Source: an uncultured Oscillospiraceae bacterium
GTDB taxonomy: Bacteria; Bacillota; Clostridia; Oscillospirales; Acutalibacteraceae
Direction of reading: 5' to 3'
Assembly (NCBI GenBank): GCA_900540275.1
Contig: UQFO01000011.1
Coordinates: forward strand, 1-64,000
Length of the DNA stretch: 64,000 nucleotides
Below are positions 52,520 to 61,565 of this stretch, piece after piece. Every line of letters starts with the position of its first letter. Within the stretch, counting starts at the first letter, position 1. A model generated the notes under the pieces. The model was not told the origin of the DNA and made no database searches. It saw only the letters and a program-made list of their open reading frames with translations. The position numbers and the translations under genes are program-made.

Positions 52520-53086
52520 TCATGATAAGCAGGAAAGCAGGTGATTCATTTCTTCTATTCCCTTGCACTGTGAAGTAATAATTTGCTTGAGAATCGGAAT
52601 GAGCGGCGCGCAGATGTCATAACGTAACGCATTTTTTGACATGCACACGGCCCCTTCATGATGCGGAAGCATTTGCCGCAGAAAATCGGCGTCAACCGAG
52701 TTGCTTTCGCGGGCACAGCGCATTTGTGAAAACATGGTATTGATAATTTGCTTGTAGCACTTTTGATATTGCATGGAATCACACGCCGTATTTTGAACAG
52801 CGCTGCAGCAATCCTGTATTTTCCGCATGTTTTCGATGCTTTCCTTCTGGGAGCTGATAATATGGGAAGCAATCTGTATCAACCGCGGTTCTTTCGTATA
52901 TTTTAGGATATTTGCAGACATCTCAACGGCAGCCATGTGATGCGGAATCATCTGCATGATGAAGTTCCCGGAAATACTGTCCGTCAGGCACACGCCCGTC
53001 ATTTTCTTAACCATCCGTCCCAAAATTTCGCAGTAGCGTTCCTGATATTTTCCGACATCCTCGGTCCATCCATTGTTTTTCTGCAT
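52520..53086 (-). CDS. Tandem DUF305 protein
   Basis: A 188-residue helical protein with two DUF305 halves, each with the metal-type HH motif: H49-H50 in MIPHHMAAVEMS and H142-H143 in MLPHHEGAVCMS. Several cysteines (CC at 93-94 and others) and many methionines add soft-metal ligands. DUF305 proteins are associated with copper and other metal handling; there is no signal peptide, so this copy is cytoplasmic. The ribosome site AAGGAAGGG is strong. Confidence 0.85.
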   Translation of the reverse strand: MQKNNGWTEDVGKYQERYCEILGRMVKKMTGVCLTDSISGNFIMQMIPHHMAAVEMSANILKYTKEPRLIQIASHIISSQKESIENMRKIQDCCSAVQNTACDSMQYQKCYKQIINTMFSQMRCARESNSVDADFLRQMLPHHEGAVCMSKNALRYDICAPLIPILKQIITSQCKGIEEMNHLLSCLS

Positions 53087-53197
53087 GTTATCCCTTCCTT
53101 TTGCTTTATACTATGATAAGAGATGAAAAAATGTGCCATCGTATGGAAAGCGTAACTCTGCCGACCTATTTCTTTCCGCCGCAGGGCGACTTCATTC

Positions 53198-53226
53198 TTG
53201 ACAACCCAAAATTGTTGGCTTATCAT
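53198..53226 (+). promoter_or_regulatory. Promoter of the MBL-MATE pair
   Basis: TTGACA, 17 bases, TATCAT. It lies inside a longer open frame and therefore supports the internal TTG start at 53290. Confidence 0.7.
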
Positions 53227-53289
53227 GATTTTATAGTGTGGAAACATGCAAAGCAATTGTTCACACTCAAACAAAAGGAGGCCGTGGCT

Positions 53290-53943
53290 TTGCAGATTAA
53301 GGACAACGTCTATTTACTCGATAATGTTTTATACAGCCATGTTTATTTGATTACAGGCGATACACCAGTTTTAATCGATACCGGCATGCCCGGTTTTGCA
53401 GGCGCGATTATGAAGGAAATAAGCGTCCTGTTAGGCGGTACCGGCACGCTTGCCCATATTCTTTTGACCCACCACGATGTGGACCATGTTGGGAACGCGC
53501 TTCTCCTTGCTGAAAAAACAGGAGCGCAGGTATGGATATCAAAAGAGGACGAGCCCTATTTTACCGGCAGGCGGAACCGGCCCGGAATCAAGCATTTATT
53601 TGAAACTTTCCTGAGCGTGCCCGCGCCCCGCTGCTGCGTTTATCCGCCGGACGGGATAATTGACGGGATAAAGGCAATCCCCGCGCCCGGCCATACGCCC
53701 GGCCACACATTGCTGCAATACGGTGACGTGCTGTTTACAGGCGACCTGTTCCGCATGCGGGGAACGCTTCCCCAGCTGATGCCGAAACGCCTGACCTGGG
53801 ATGAAAAGCTGCAGGCGCGTTCTATTTGCGAGCTGCAAAAATCCGCTGCCGTGTGGCTTTGCCCCGCGCATGGAAAACCCGTTAAAAATGGACCTGAAAT
53901 GAAAGCGTTCCTTCACGCTGTGAAAGAAGGGGCTCCCAGTTGA
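53290..53943 (+). CDS. Metallo-beta-lactamase-fold hydrolase
   Basis: A 217-residue MBL-fold enzyme with a two-metal site: HHDVDH, the histidine in APGHTPGH, the Asp in FTGDLF and the late CPAHGKP. This plan fits glyoxalase II/RNase Z-like hydrolases; the substrate is unknown. TTG at 53290 is chosen because AAAGGAGG lies eight bases upstream and the domain then begins as usual. Its stop overlaps the MATE start, so both are translated together. Confidence 0.85.
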   Translation: MQIKDNVYLLDNVLYSHVYLITGDTPVLIDTGMPGFAGAIMKEISVLLGGTGTLAHILLTHHDVDHVGNALLLAEKTGAQVWISKEDEPYFTGRRNRPGIKHLFETFLSVPAPRCCVYPPDGIIDGIKAIPAPGHTPGHTLLQYGDVLFTGDLFRMRGTLPQLMPKRLTWDEKLQARSICELQKSAAVWLCPAHGKPVKNGPEMKAFLHAVKEGAPS

Positions 53944-55316
53944 ATGAAGCGCAAAAGCGCGAGGCAAAGTTTATCCAGATGACGCGCGCACCCGTCAAAC
54001 GCCTCGTCTGCCGTATGGCGGTGCCTACCATAATAAGTATGCTGATTACCTCGTTTTACAATATGGCCGACACCTTTTTTGTCGGCCGCATCAATACGAG
54101 CGCCACAGCCGCGGTCGGCGTTATCTTCTCCCTGATGGCAATCATACAGGCCGTCGGTTTTTTCCTGGGCAACGGTTCGGGAAACTATATTTCCCGCAAG
54201 CTCGGCGAGCAGGACACGGAGGAAGCGTCCCGTATGGCGGCGACCGGCTTTTTTACCGCGATTCTTGTGGGTATTGCTTTTATGGCGCTCGGCTTTTGTT
54301 TCCTTACGCCGCTTGCAAGGCTGCTCGGCGCGACCGAAACCATCCTCCCTTACGCGGAGGATTACATGTTTTATATTTTAATCGGTACGCCGTATATGAC
54401 GGCATCGCTTGTGCTTAATAACCAGCTGCGCCTGCAGGGCAACGCCTTCTACGCGATGATTGGCCTGACAAGCGGCGCAGTCATCAATATTGCGCTTGAC
54501 CCGCTTTTTATTTTCGTTTTCCATATGGGAATCAGCGGCGCGGCGCTTGCAACGATTATCAGCCAATTTATCAGCTTTTGTATTCTGCTTTTGGGCTGCA
54601 ACCGCAAAGGCGGCCTGCCGGTACGCATAACCATGTTTTCCCCCAGCCTCAAGCGCTACGGCGCCATTGTTGGCGGCGGCCTGCCCAGCCTTTGCCGCCA
54701 GGGGCTTGCCAGTGTTGCGACGGTCAGTATGAATATCGCCGCCGGACCGTACGGGGACGCCGCGATTGCGGCTATCTCCATTGTCATGCGCGTGTCTAAT
54801 TTCGCAGGCTCCGCCCTGATAGGCTTTGGGCAGGGCTTTCAGCCGGTATGCGGGTTCAACTACGGGGCAAAGCGCTTCGACCGTGTACGCCGGGCCTTCT
54901 GGTTCTGCATCCGCGTATCTTCCGTCGTACTGGTTGCGATGGCGTTCGCGGGGTATATCTGGTCGCCGCAAATCGTCGCGCTGTTCCGGGACGATGCGAA
55001 GGTACTTGAAATCGGCGCGCAGGCTCTGCGCTTCCAATGCCTGTCCTTCCCCTTGCTTGGCTGGATTATTATATGCAACATGCTTTTGCAGAATATTGCG
55101 AAAACCATGCGGGCAAGCATCCTTTCGATGGCAAGGCAGGGGCTGTTTTTTCTGCCGCTGATTTTCACCCTGCCCACCTTTTGGGGGCTTACCGGCGTGC
55201 TTGCCTGCCAGCCGCTTGCGGATGCTTTTGCTTTCCTGCTTGCCATCCCGCTCGGCTTAAGCGTACTGCGCGAACTGAAAAACGGCGAACGGGCGTACAA
55301 TTCCCTATTATCTTAA
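53940..55316 (+). CDS. MATE-family multidrug exporter
   Basis: Membrane transporter of 458 residues with about 12 helices in two similar halves. The first half opens RMAVPTIISMLITSFYNMAD, the typical MATE N-terminal pattern, and the second contains FGQGFQPVCGFNYGAKRFDR. It exports cationic compounds with Na+ or H+. Start TTG at 53940 (GAAGGGG upstream) overlaps the MBL stop. Confidence 0.9.
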   Translation: MNEAQKREAKFIQMTRAPVKRLVCRMAVPTIISMLITSFYNMADTFFVGRINTSATAAVGVIFSLMAIIQAVGFFLGNGSGNYISRKLGEQDTEEASRMAATGFFTAILVGIAFMALGFCFLTPLARLLGATETILPYAEDYMFYILIGTPYMTASLVLNNQLRLQGNAFYAMIGLTSGAVINIALDPLFIFVFHMGISGAALATIISQFISFCILLLGCNRKGGLPVRITMFSPSLKRYGAIVGGGLPSLCRQGLASVATVSMNIAAGPYGDAAIAAISIVMRVSNFAGSALIGFGQGFQPVCGFNYGAKRFDRVRRAFWFCIRVSSVVLVAMAFAGYIWSPQIVALFRDDAKVLEIGAQALRFQCLSFPLLGWIIICNMLLQNIAKTMRASILSMARQGLFFLPLIFTLPTFWGLTGVLACQPLADAFAFLLAIPLGLSVLRELKNGERAYNSLLS

Positions 55317-55323
55317 ATAAGCG

Positions 55324-55360
55324 GAGCCCCCTTCCCGAATTCAGGAAGGGGGCTCTTTTA
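55324..55360 (+). terminator. Terminator of the MBL-MATE unit
   Basis: GAGCCCCCTTCC-N8-GGAAGGGGGCTC followed by TTTTATG. Confidence 0.9.
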
Positions 55361-55368
55361 TGCTGTTT

Positions 55369-56559
55369 TCATCCCTCGCGCAAGAGCACGATTGGTTCGA
55401 TTCGGTTTGACTTCACCGCCGCCTGCAGGCAGGCAAGCAGGATGATTGCCGCAAAAACAGCCAGGATGATAAGCGCGTCCGCCAAATTAAACGTGAGTGC
55501 CATTGCCATAATGGTATTGCCGAATAAGGTATTGAGATACGGGTTAACCGCAAGGTATGCCGCAAGCTGCCAAAGCCCTGCGCCCAGGACGGTGCAGACA
55601 ATCCCGTTTGTCAGATATTCGATTGCAAACACCTGGAAGATATGACGCGTCTTATACCCCAGCGCCCGGTAGAGGGCGATTTCTTTTTTCCGGCTCTTCA
55701 GGCAGCTTGAGATAAATATACACGCGCCAGCCAAAATCATGACGACAAAAACACCAAACATACCGGACAGCATCAGGATAGCCGTCTGGTATGGCTCCAC
55801 GTCGAAATTCAGGCTTTCTTCCTTATTTACGGGATAACCGTCAGCCCTCAGGGCTTCCATCAGGCTGTCAAGATTTTTGTAATTGTCGGCAATTACTACA
55901 TACCTCTCCTGCATTTTATCCGTTATGAGCTCGCACTGCTGTGCAAAGCGGTGAAGCTCCCTTTGCGGTATGATAAACTGCGTTCCGCTGAAAAGCGGGT
56001 CTGCTGTGTTGTAGGCGCCCACCACCTTGAGCTTGTGCGTGTGGCCGGACATATCCTGCATCAGCAGTTCTTTGCCAATAAGCTTTGTCCCGTCGATTTG
56101 AGCCGTCTGCTTTTTTGCCTCGTTGTAGTCGCTGAACTGCTCCGGAACAAGAACCGCCCCCTTTTCCGACTCGTCAAGAGCGCGGCCCGCCGTTATAATC
56201 GGCTCATAGCCCGGATGGAACGCGTCGAGCTGGTAATAACCGAACAGCTCGCCCGACGTATCGCAGGCCTCAACCTGCGGCGGCTGGAAAAAAACAGTCT
56301 TAACATGCTCCAGTGACTTAATGCGCGCGGTATCCTGTGGAATCTCTTCCAGTTCCTCCAGATAGACGACGCATTCCCTGTTAAGGATATGGTCGTTGAT
56401 TTTATGCTCGACGTTATACCACAGCGGGCGCATAAACGACACGACAGCCGTAAGCAGCAGCACGCTGATGGCAATAAACAGCCCAAACAACACGGTTTTG
56501 GCTTTTCCCCGAACAACGGAGGCTTTTGCAATCCCGATAAAACGGGTGATTCTGTTCAT
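55369..56559 (-). CDS. FtsX-family permease A
   Basis: A 396-residue permease. TM1 is at about 23-45, an extracellular domain at about 46-255, then three TMs with the FtsX loop SRKKEIALYRALGYKTRHIF. The start at 56559 has GGCGGTGAAG upstream and overlaps the stop of permease B by four bases (ATGA). It acts with permease B and the ATPase; together they form one ABC complex of the antimicrobial- or lipoprotein-handling type. Confidence 0.88.
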   Translation of the reverse strand: MNRITRFIGIAKASVVRGKAKTVLFGLFIAISVLLLTAVVSFMRPLWYNVEHKINDHILNRECVVYLEELEEIPQDTARIKSLEHVKTVFFQPPQVEACDTSGELFGYYQLDAFHPGYEPIITAGRALDESEKGAVLVPEQFSDYNEAKKQTAQIDGTKLIGKELLMQDMSGHTHKLKVVGAYNTADPLFSGTQFIIPQRELHRFAQQCELITDKMQERYVVIADNYKNLDSLMEALRADGYPVNKEESLNFDVEPYQTAILMLSGMFGVFVVMILAGACIFISSCLKSRKKEIALYRALGYKTRHIFQVFAIEYLTNGIVCTVLGAGLWQLAAYLAVNPYLNTLFGNTIMAMALTFNLADALIILAVFAAIILLACLQAAVKSNRIEPIVLLREG

Positions 56560-57893
56560 AGCTTCACCGCCTCGCTTGGTGGTATTTTTACTAGCCTGCG
56601 CAGTGTAAAAAGCTGACACAAAAGAGGCACAAACACCGCGATTACAAGAGCCGCCGCCGCAAGCGAGGCGGCGCTAGTCCACGAAACCGTTTTAAGCAGC
56701 CTGTCATAGCTTCCGTTTTGGGCGAACCAGTTATATAACGCAAAAACAATTGCCGACAGCACGGCCGCAATACAAAAGCTTTTCAGGCCGATTTTCAGCT
56801 GTTCTAAATACATACTGAGAAACACCTGCCGGTCTTTATAGCCGATGGCCTTTAACAGGCCGATTTCTTTTGTCCGCTCGGTCATTGCGTTATGTACCGC
56901 AAGAAATATGTTGAGCACCGCAAGCCCCAGGACAGCAAATGTAAACGCCCGCCCTGCGACGTTGACCACACTGACAAATAATTTAAACGTATCATATATA
57001 ATGTAATTAGGTGTACAATCTTTTACACCTATTTCATCTAAACCTTGAATGACCTGCTGCACATGGCGAGAATCGTCTATTACGATACTATAGTAATCAT
57101 GCGCCCCATCTTCTCTTTGGTCCATCACCGCCTGATATCCAATTGGATTTTCTTGTTTGACGTGTTCCATACACAATTTGTCAAGCAAAACTCCTGTATC
57201 GTAGGAAACAAGTATATCACCCGGTGTAAAGGCAGTCTTTTTTATATCATAAACTCCAACAACCTTTAAAGTGAATTCTGTCGGTGGTACATCCACATCA
57301 CTGTATTGTTCAATCGGGAAAGCAAATTTATCTGATTTTAAATGTAAAGTTTTACCGATAAATGTCCTGCCATCCAGAAAATCGACGTCCTCATTTAAGG
57401 TGTCTACGTCAAAGTCAGGATAAAAAACGCTTGGCACCATACAAGTAAACTCTTCACTTTCTGCAAGAGCTTTTCCTGCAATCGCCGGCTCGTGTTGTGT
57501 TTTATATTCTGAAACAACCCTGGCTCCCGGAATTTTTATATTGGGGAGCAGCTTGTTCTCCAGTGTTTGTTCCCCATTAATAGAAAGCATGTCACAAAGC
57601 TGCCAACCCCAGCGATTATTTTTTTCTAGGGATAAAACATGTTTTGTTTTCACAATTTCCTCTTGTTGTTCTTCACTCAAAGGCTTTCCTTCAAGTTCAA
57701 TAGGGCCAAATGAAATTCTTCGTGCGTAATCTGTGTTTAAATAATTATCTATATAATGATTAAGCATACTAGAAATCCCTAAAATTAGAATTAAGGATGT
57801 AAGCCCTATTGTCATCAACACAAATATCCCTGTGTTCCGCCTGCCGCGCCGCGTATTTGCCGCTGAAAGCCAAAAATATCCGCCCGGCTTCAT
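56556..57893 (-). CDS. FtsX-family permease B with AT-rich ectodomain
   Basis: A 445-residue permease with TM1 (about 20-45), an extracellular domain (about 46-310), three TMs and the loop ERTKEIGLLKAIGYKDRQV. The DNA for the ectodomain (about 56990-57780) is markedly AT-richer than the membrane part and the neighbouring genes, suggesting replacement of the substrate-facing region by recombination. It overlaps the ATPase and permease A genes by four bases at each end. Confidence 0.88.
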   Translation of the reverse strand: MKPGGYFWLSAANTRRGRRNTGIFVLMTIGLTSLILILGISSMLNHYIDNYLNTDYARRISFGPIELEGKPLSEEQQEEIVKTKHVLSLEKNNRWGWQLCDMLSINGEQTLENKLLPNIKIPGARVVSEYKTQHEPAIAGKALAESEEFTCMVPSVFYPDFDVDTLNEDVDFLDGRTFIGKTLHLKSDKFAFPIEQYSDVDVPPTEFTLKVVGVYDIKKTAFTPGDILVSYDTGVLLDKLCMEHVKQENPIGYQAVMDQREDGAHDYYSIVIDDSRHVQQVIQGLDEIGVKDCTPNYIIYDTFKLFVSVVNVAGRAFTFAVLGLAVLNIFLAVHNAMTERTKEIGLLKAIGYKDRQVFLSMYLEQLKIGLKSFCIAAVLSAIVFALYNWFAQNGSYDRLLKTVSWTSAASLAAAALVIAVFVPLLCQLFTLRRLVKIPPSEAVKL

Positions 57894-58564
57894 CTTTCCT
57901 GCTCCTCCATAACGCCGTCGCGCATGTTAAACAGGCGGTCCGCGTACTCAACGACCGCGTCGTTATGGCAGACCACAAGCACCCCCCTGCCGCCCTGAGA
58001 CAAAAGTTTCAGCTGCTCAAAAATGGATTGCTCGTTCGCGCTGTCGAGATTGCCCGTCGGCTCGTCAGCCAAAATAAAGTCCGGGTTGTTCGCCATTGCG
58101 CGCGCAATCGCCACACGCTGCTGCTCCCCGCCGGAAAGCTCGCCGGGGTAATGGTTCATGCGCTCCTTTAGGCCGACCGTCTCAATCAGCTCCTTCGCGC
58201 GCGCTTCCATCTCTTTTTTACTATGGAAATCCCGGTTAATCAGCATAGGCAGCATTACGTTCTCATAAGCGCGCAGGTGTGGGTTCAGGTGGAACGCCTG
58301 GAACACAAAGCCGAGTGTTTTCAGCCGCACGTCCGCCAGCTCGTTTTTTTTGAGGCTCGCCGTATCCCTGCCGTTGATTACCACATGGCCGGAAGAGGGC
58401 GTATCAAGCAGCCCCGCAATCTGTAAGAATGTACTTTTCCCGGAACCGGACTGCCCCATGACCACCACAAATTCCCCCTGGTGGATGGTGCAGCTGACGT
58501 CCTTTAAGGCGGTCACGCCGTTTGGATAGGTTTTTGTCGCGTTTTGTATTTCAATGCTCTTCAT
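57890..58564 (-). CDS. ABC transporter ATPase of the FtsX pair
   Basis: A 224-residue ATPase with Walker A GQSGSGKST, LSGGEQQRVAIARAM and FILADEPTGNLDS. It is the MacB/LolD type that serves FtsX permeases. It lies 75 bases downstream of the small secreted protein gene, separated by a stem-loop, and the three ABC genes overlap one another, so all four genes may form one transcript. Confidence 0.9.
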   Translation of the reverse strand: MKSIEIQNATKTYPNGVTALKDVSCTIHQGEFVVVMGQSGSGKSTFLQIAGLLDTPSSGHVVINGRDTASLKKNELADVRLKTLGFVFQAFHLNPHLRAYENVMLPMLINRDFHSKKEMEARAKELIETVGLKERMNHYPGELSGGEQQRVAIARAMANNPDFILADEPTGNLDSANEQSIFEQLKLLSQGGRGVLVVCHNDAVVEYADRLFNMRDGVMEEQER

Positions 58565-58595
58565 AGCTGCCCCCTGCGCTCATCAATCAATATTT

Positions 58596-58628
58596 ACCGG
58601 GCAGGCCTGCTTTGCAGGCCCGCCCGGT
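58596..58628 (-). other. Stem-loop between secreted protein and ABC genes
   Basis: Fifteen-base arms, ACCGGGCGGGCCTGC and its partner (one G-U), with a three-base loop. No T-run follows. It may stabilise the upstream mRNA or cause partial termination, so that the secreted protein is made in excess over the transporter. Confidence 0.6.
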
Positions 58629-58639
58629 GCGGCTATGCA

Positions 58640-59071
58640 TCAGTAAATTTGAACCGTCAGGTTAGAATTAAAACCGCCGCTGGAATTTTTGTAGTAATCG
58701 AAATATGTGCCCTTGTCATATGTTCCAACAGAACCGCTCGTATTGTTAATACGAACTTGCTGCGGGTAGGTTATGTAAGAATAAAGATTATAATCTGCTC
58801 TTCCTATAGGGGACCCGCCCGTCGAATTACCTTTATACATTGTAATTTTTCCTGTTGAGACATTCTTCCCATTATAGACGCTTAGTACCGTGTGGTTGTG
58901 AGAATGGATACCTTTAACAGAGGTTGTCAAAGTAAACGAATTGGAGCCCTGTGCCGACGTGCCGAAGTTATTAAAGGTAAACGACTGCGCCGCAGCCCCA
59001 ACCATACATATGGAAGCCACAATAACGAGCGCCAATAAAACGGTAATCATCCTTGTAATTCTTTTTTTCAT
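58640..59071 (-). CDS. Unrecognised small secreted protein
   Basis: A 143-residue precursor with a signal peptide (MKKRITRMITVLLALVIVAS, cleavage near AAA-QS). The mature protein of about 115 residues is rich in Ser, Gly, Asn, Thr and Tyr, lacks cysteines, and looks all-beta. I do not recognise a family; it lacks the lactococcin 972 pattern. A perfect promoter and an AAAAGGAGG site predict strong expression. Position in front of an FtsX-type ABC operon suggests a secreted effector, bacteriocin-like protein or signal with its own transporter. Confidence 0.7.
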   Translation of the reverse strand: MKKRITRMITVLLALVIVASICMVGAAAQSFTFNNFGTSAQGSNSFTLTTSVKGIHSHNHTVLSVYNGKNVSTGKITMYKGNSTGGSPIGRADYNLYSYITYPQQVRINNTSGSVGTYDKGTYFDYYKNSSGGFNSNLTVQIY

Positions 59072-59105
59072 TATATTACACCTCCTTTTCTATAAAATAT
59101 ATGAC

Positions 59106-59117
59106 TGATTGCAATCA
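59106..59117. promoter_or_regulatory. Palindrome in the leader of the small secreted gene
   Basis: TGATTGCAATCA is a perfect 12-base palindrome about 10-20 bases after the predicted start of transcription, a possible repressor site. Confidence 0.4.
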
Positions 59118-59132
59118 AATCATTCTACCATA

Positions 59133-59161
59133 ATTATATTTTAATAAATAGCAATTGTCAA
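59133..59161 (-). promoter_or_regulatory. Promoter of the small secreted gene
   Basis: Minus strand TTGACA, 17 bases, TATAAT, both perfect, in very AT-rich DNA (59072-59280). Confidence 0.85.
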
Positions 59162-59292
59162 TTATAATTTAAATATTATTCTTATTTTTTTGTGATTTTA
59201 TTACACATATCTTCAATTTACATTTTTATTACTATTTTGTTTGAAAATAAATTTTAACCCATTTATATTTTTTAAAATTTAACGAACAAAGA

Positions 59293-59324
59293 AAAAACCG
59301 CTCTGGGATAACCCAGGCGGTTTT
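59293..59324 (-). terminator. Terminator of the MarR-MATE unit
   Basis: AAAACCGC and CTGGG arms pair with GCGGTTTT and CCCAG (one-base bulge). On the minus strand TTTTTTCTTTG follows. Confidence 0.8.
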
Positions 59325-59403
59325 AATTTTATTATTTAATTTTTTCTCTATCGCTAAGATAAGGCCGATGACAGGTTGTCCCCCTGCGCCATTTTCCTGT
59401 ATT

Positions 59404-60891
59404 TTATTTTTCCGCGGCAAGCTGCTCCTGCTGCATTGTATCAACGGGAGCGGGCGCCGGTGCTTTCGCGTCCTCCCGCTTCTCCTTTTCTTGCTGCTGT
59501 TTGTCGTATTCCTTAATCCAACGGTTAAGCTTCTTCATTTCAAAGATAACAAACAGTATGACAATTACCGCAGAGCTGATGTCCGCAATCGGGCCGGCGT
59601 ATAGGATTCCGTCCAAGCCGAAAAACAATGGAAGAATCAAAATCAGCGGGACGAGCAGCAGCAGCTGGCGAAGCGAGGATAAAATTGCTGCCTTGAGCGG
59701 CTGGCCTGTCGCCTGGAAGTAGTTGGTCGAAACAATTTGGATTCCCGCAAAAATGATGCCGAACAGGTAAATGCGCATACATTTTTCACCGAATATCATA
59801 AATTGCCCCTTCCCTCCGCCGAACACCTGCAAAATCAAATCCGGTATTGTCTGGCAGGCAATCCAGCCAAGCGCAATCAAAGCTGTTGCAGAAATAACAG
59901 CAAGCATATAGGTCCTACGGATGCGGTGCGGCCTGCGCGCACCCAGGTTAAACCCGAATATCGGCTGCGCACCGATTCCAATCCCTATGCCGAACGCGCC
60001 CAGAATCATTGCAATTTTCATAACGATTCCCATTGCGCTGAGCGCGACGTCGCCGCCGACGTCGCTTTGGTCCCCGTAATAAACAAGCGAATTGTTCATA
60101 ACGACCTGCATGACGCATGCAACAAGCTGCGTAATGCACGCGGAAATCCCAAGCGTCGAAATCTTTTTACAGGTAAAGCCGTCCGGCTTCATCAGTTTAA
60201 AGTCCAAGCGCATATGGCCGCGTTTGATAAAATACAGCAGCAGCACGACAGTTGAAATAACCTGCGACGTAACAGTCGCAACGGCCGCGCCGGTAACGCC
60301 CCAATGGAACACAAAAATATAGATAGGGTCAAGGATTGTATTTAATACGGCGCCAATGAGAACCCCATACATCGACATTCTCGGGCTGCCGTCCGTTCGC
60401 GCCATATTGGAAAGCGATACGCTTAAAATACTGAACGGTATCCCCAGCAGGATTACGAAGGTATAATCCTTTGCGTATGGCATAACGCTCGGGATTGCGC
60501 CAAACAGCCTTAAAACCGGTTCAAGGAAGATAAGGCCGACAGCCATAACAACCACGCCCAATATTACGGAAAGGGTCACAACGTTGTTGAGCGTCCGCTT
60601 CGCCTGTCCCTCTTCCTTTTCCCCAAGCTTGATTGCCGCGAACGCGCCGCCGCCCGAACCAATCATTGTGGCAAAAGCCAGGACTATCGTCATAATTGGG
60701 AACGCAACAGTCGTAGCGGCGTTTCCCAAGTAGCCTACGCCCCAGCCAATAAAAATCTGGTCTACTATGTTATAAATTGAGTTAATCAGGCAGGATATAA
60801 TCGCCGGTACCGAAAAGGACAGCAAAAGCTTGCCAACCGGCTTATATTCCAGCGGATTTTGTGCCAGTGTCTGTGCTTGATTCAAGTTCAT
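59404..60891 (-). CDS. MATE-family exporter regulated by MarR
   Basis: A 495-residue MATE transporter of about 12 helices. The first half has LLSFSVPAIISCLINSIYNIVDQIFIGW-type residues, the second FGIGIGIGAQPIFGFNLGARR. The C-terminal tail after about 455 is charged (Lys/Glu/Gln) and Ala/Pro-rich. It starts about 50 bases inside the end of the MarR gene, so both are made from one mRNA. Confidence 0.9.
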   Translation of the reverse strand: MNLNQAQTLAQNPLEYKPVGKLLLSFSVPAIISCLINSIYNIVDQIFIGWGVGYLGNAATTVAFPIMTIVLAFATMIGSGGGAFAAIKLGEKEEGQAKRTLNNVVTLSVILGVVVMAVGLIFLEPVLRLFGAIPSVMPYAKDYTFVILLGIPFSILSVSLSNMARTDGSPRMSMYGVLIGAVLNTILDPIYIFVFHWGVTGAAVATVTSQVISTVVLLLYFIKRGHMRLDFKLMKPDGFTCKKISTLGISACITQLVACVMQVVMNNSLVYYGDQSDVGGDVALSAMGIVMKIAMILGAFGIGIGIGAQPIFGFNLGARRPHRIRRTYMLAVISATALIALGWIACQTIPDLILQVFGGGKGQFMIFGEKCMRIYLFGIIFAGIQIVSTNYFQATGQPLKAAILSSLRQLLLLVPLILILPLFFGLDGILYAGPIADISSAVIVILFVIFEMKKLNRWIKEYDKQQQEKEKREDAKAPAPAPVDTMQQEQLAAEK

Positions 60892-61333
60892 CCATCTCCA
60901 TTTGATTCACATATCGGTATGAAATTTCCGCCATTTGCCCGAGCAGGGCAACGCTGCGCTCAAGCTCCTCCGGCGGTATTCCCTTCGTCAGGGTTTCCAC
61001 CCAATTTTTCCGCGCCCTGCGGATTTCCTCAACGACGGGCGCCGCACGCTGTGTCGTGTAAAGCCTGCGTATCCTGCGGTCCTTTTCATCCGTTTCCACC
61101 CTGATATAGCCGCATTCGCTGAGCTTTGCTATGGCCTTAGCCGTCGTTCCCTTATCAAAATATCCGGTTCGCGCAAGGTCCAGCACGCTGATTCCCTCAT
61201 TTTCGTTCACACGCAGCAAAAAAAAGTATTGTCCGCACCCGATTTTGGATGCACTCAGCTTTTTGTTGTAATAACGGTTTGCCTGCCGGTTGATTATTGA
61301 TATAAACTTCATCAGCTGGTAATTTTCGTACAT
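60842..61333 (-). CDS. MarR-family regulator
   Basis: Winged-helix regulator of 163 residues (domain about 35-110; recognition helix in DKGTTAKAIAKLSECG, wing VETDEKDRRIRRLY). The start at 61333 has GGGGG seven bases upstream. It precedes and overlaps the MATE gene and most likely represses the pair until an exported drug binds. The promoter is TTGCGC, 17 bases, TAAAAT (minus strand, just above 61380), flanked by two CAACTAAT repeats 34 bases apart (61375-61382 and 61409-61416). Confidence 0.85.
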   Translation of the reverse strand: MYENYQLMKFISIINRQANRYYNKKLSASKIGCGQYFFLLRVNENEGISVLDLARTGYFDKGTTAKAIAKLSECGYIRVETDEKDRRIRRLYTTQRAAPVVEEIRRARKNWVETLTKGIPPEELERSVALLGQMAEISYRYVNQMEMDELESSTDTGTKSAGI

Positions 61334-61511
61334 GGCGCAGCCCCCATTTTCATAAGCGACAATGATTGGGTATCCAACTAATATTTTAGCACCAAAAGGT
61401 TGGCAGCGCAACTAATCGGTTCTAATTTTTCCTATTTTACCAAAATCACAAATTTATCCCTCTTATTTTCTGACTGTATTTACGAGCGGTTATTTGAACA
61501 TCTTTATTTAC

Positions 61512-61548
61512 AGCATAAAAAAACAGCGCGGAGAAAAATTCTCCGCGC
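61512..61548 (-). terminator. Terminator of the third MATE gene
   Basis: GCGCGGAGAA / TTCTCCGCGC stem followed on the minus strand by TGTTTTTTTATG. Confidence 0.9.
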
Positions 61549-61565
61549 GCGTAGGAAAAAATTTG

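Noticed and set aside
53101..53289. Longer N-terminus for the MBL-fold protein
   Set aside because: A good promoter lies inside this stretch and the only strong ribosome site is just before the TTG at 53290.
58640..59071. Lactococcin 972 family bacteriocin
   Set aside because: The Trp/Gly/Tyr pattern and adjacent large immunity membrane protein of that family are missing.
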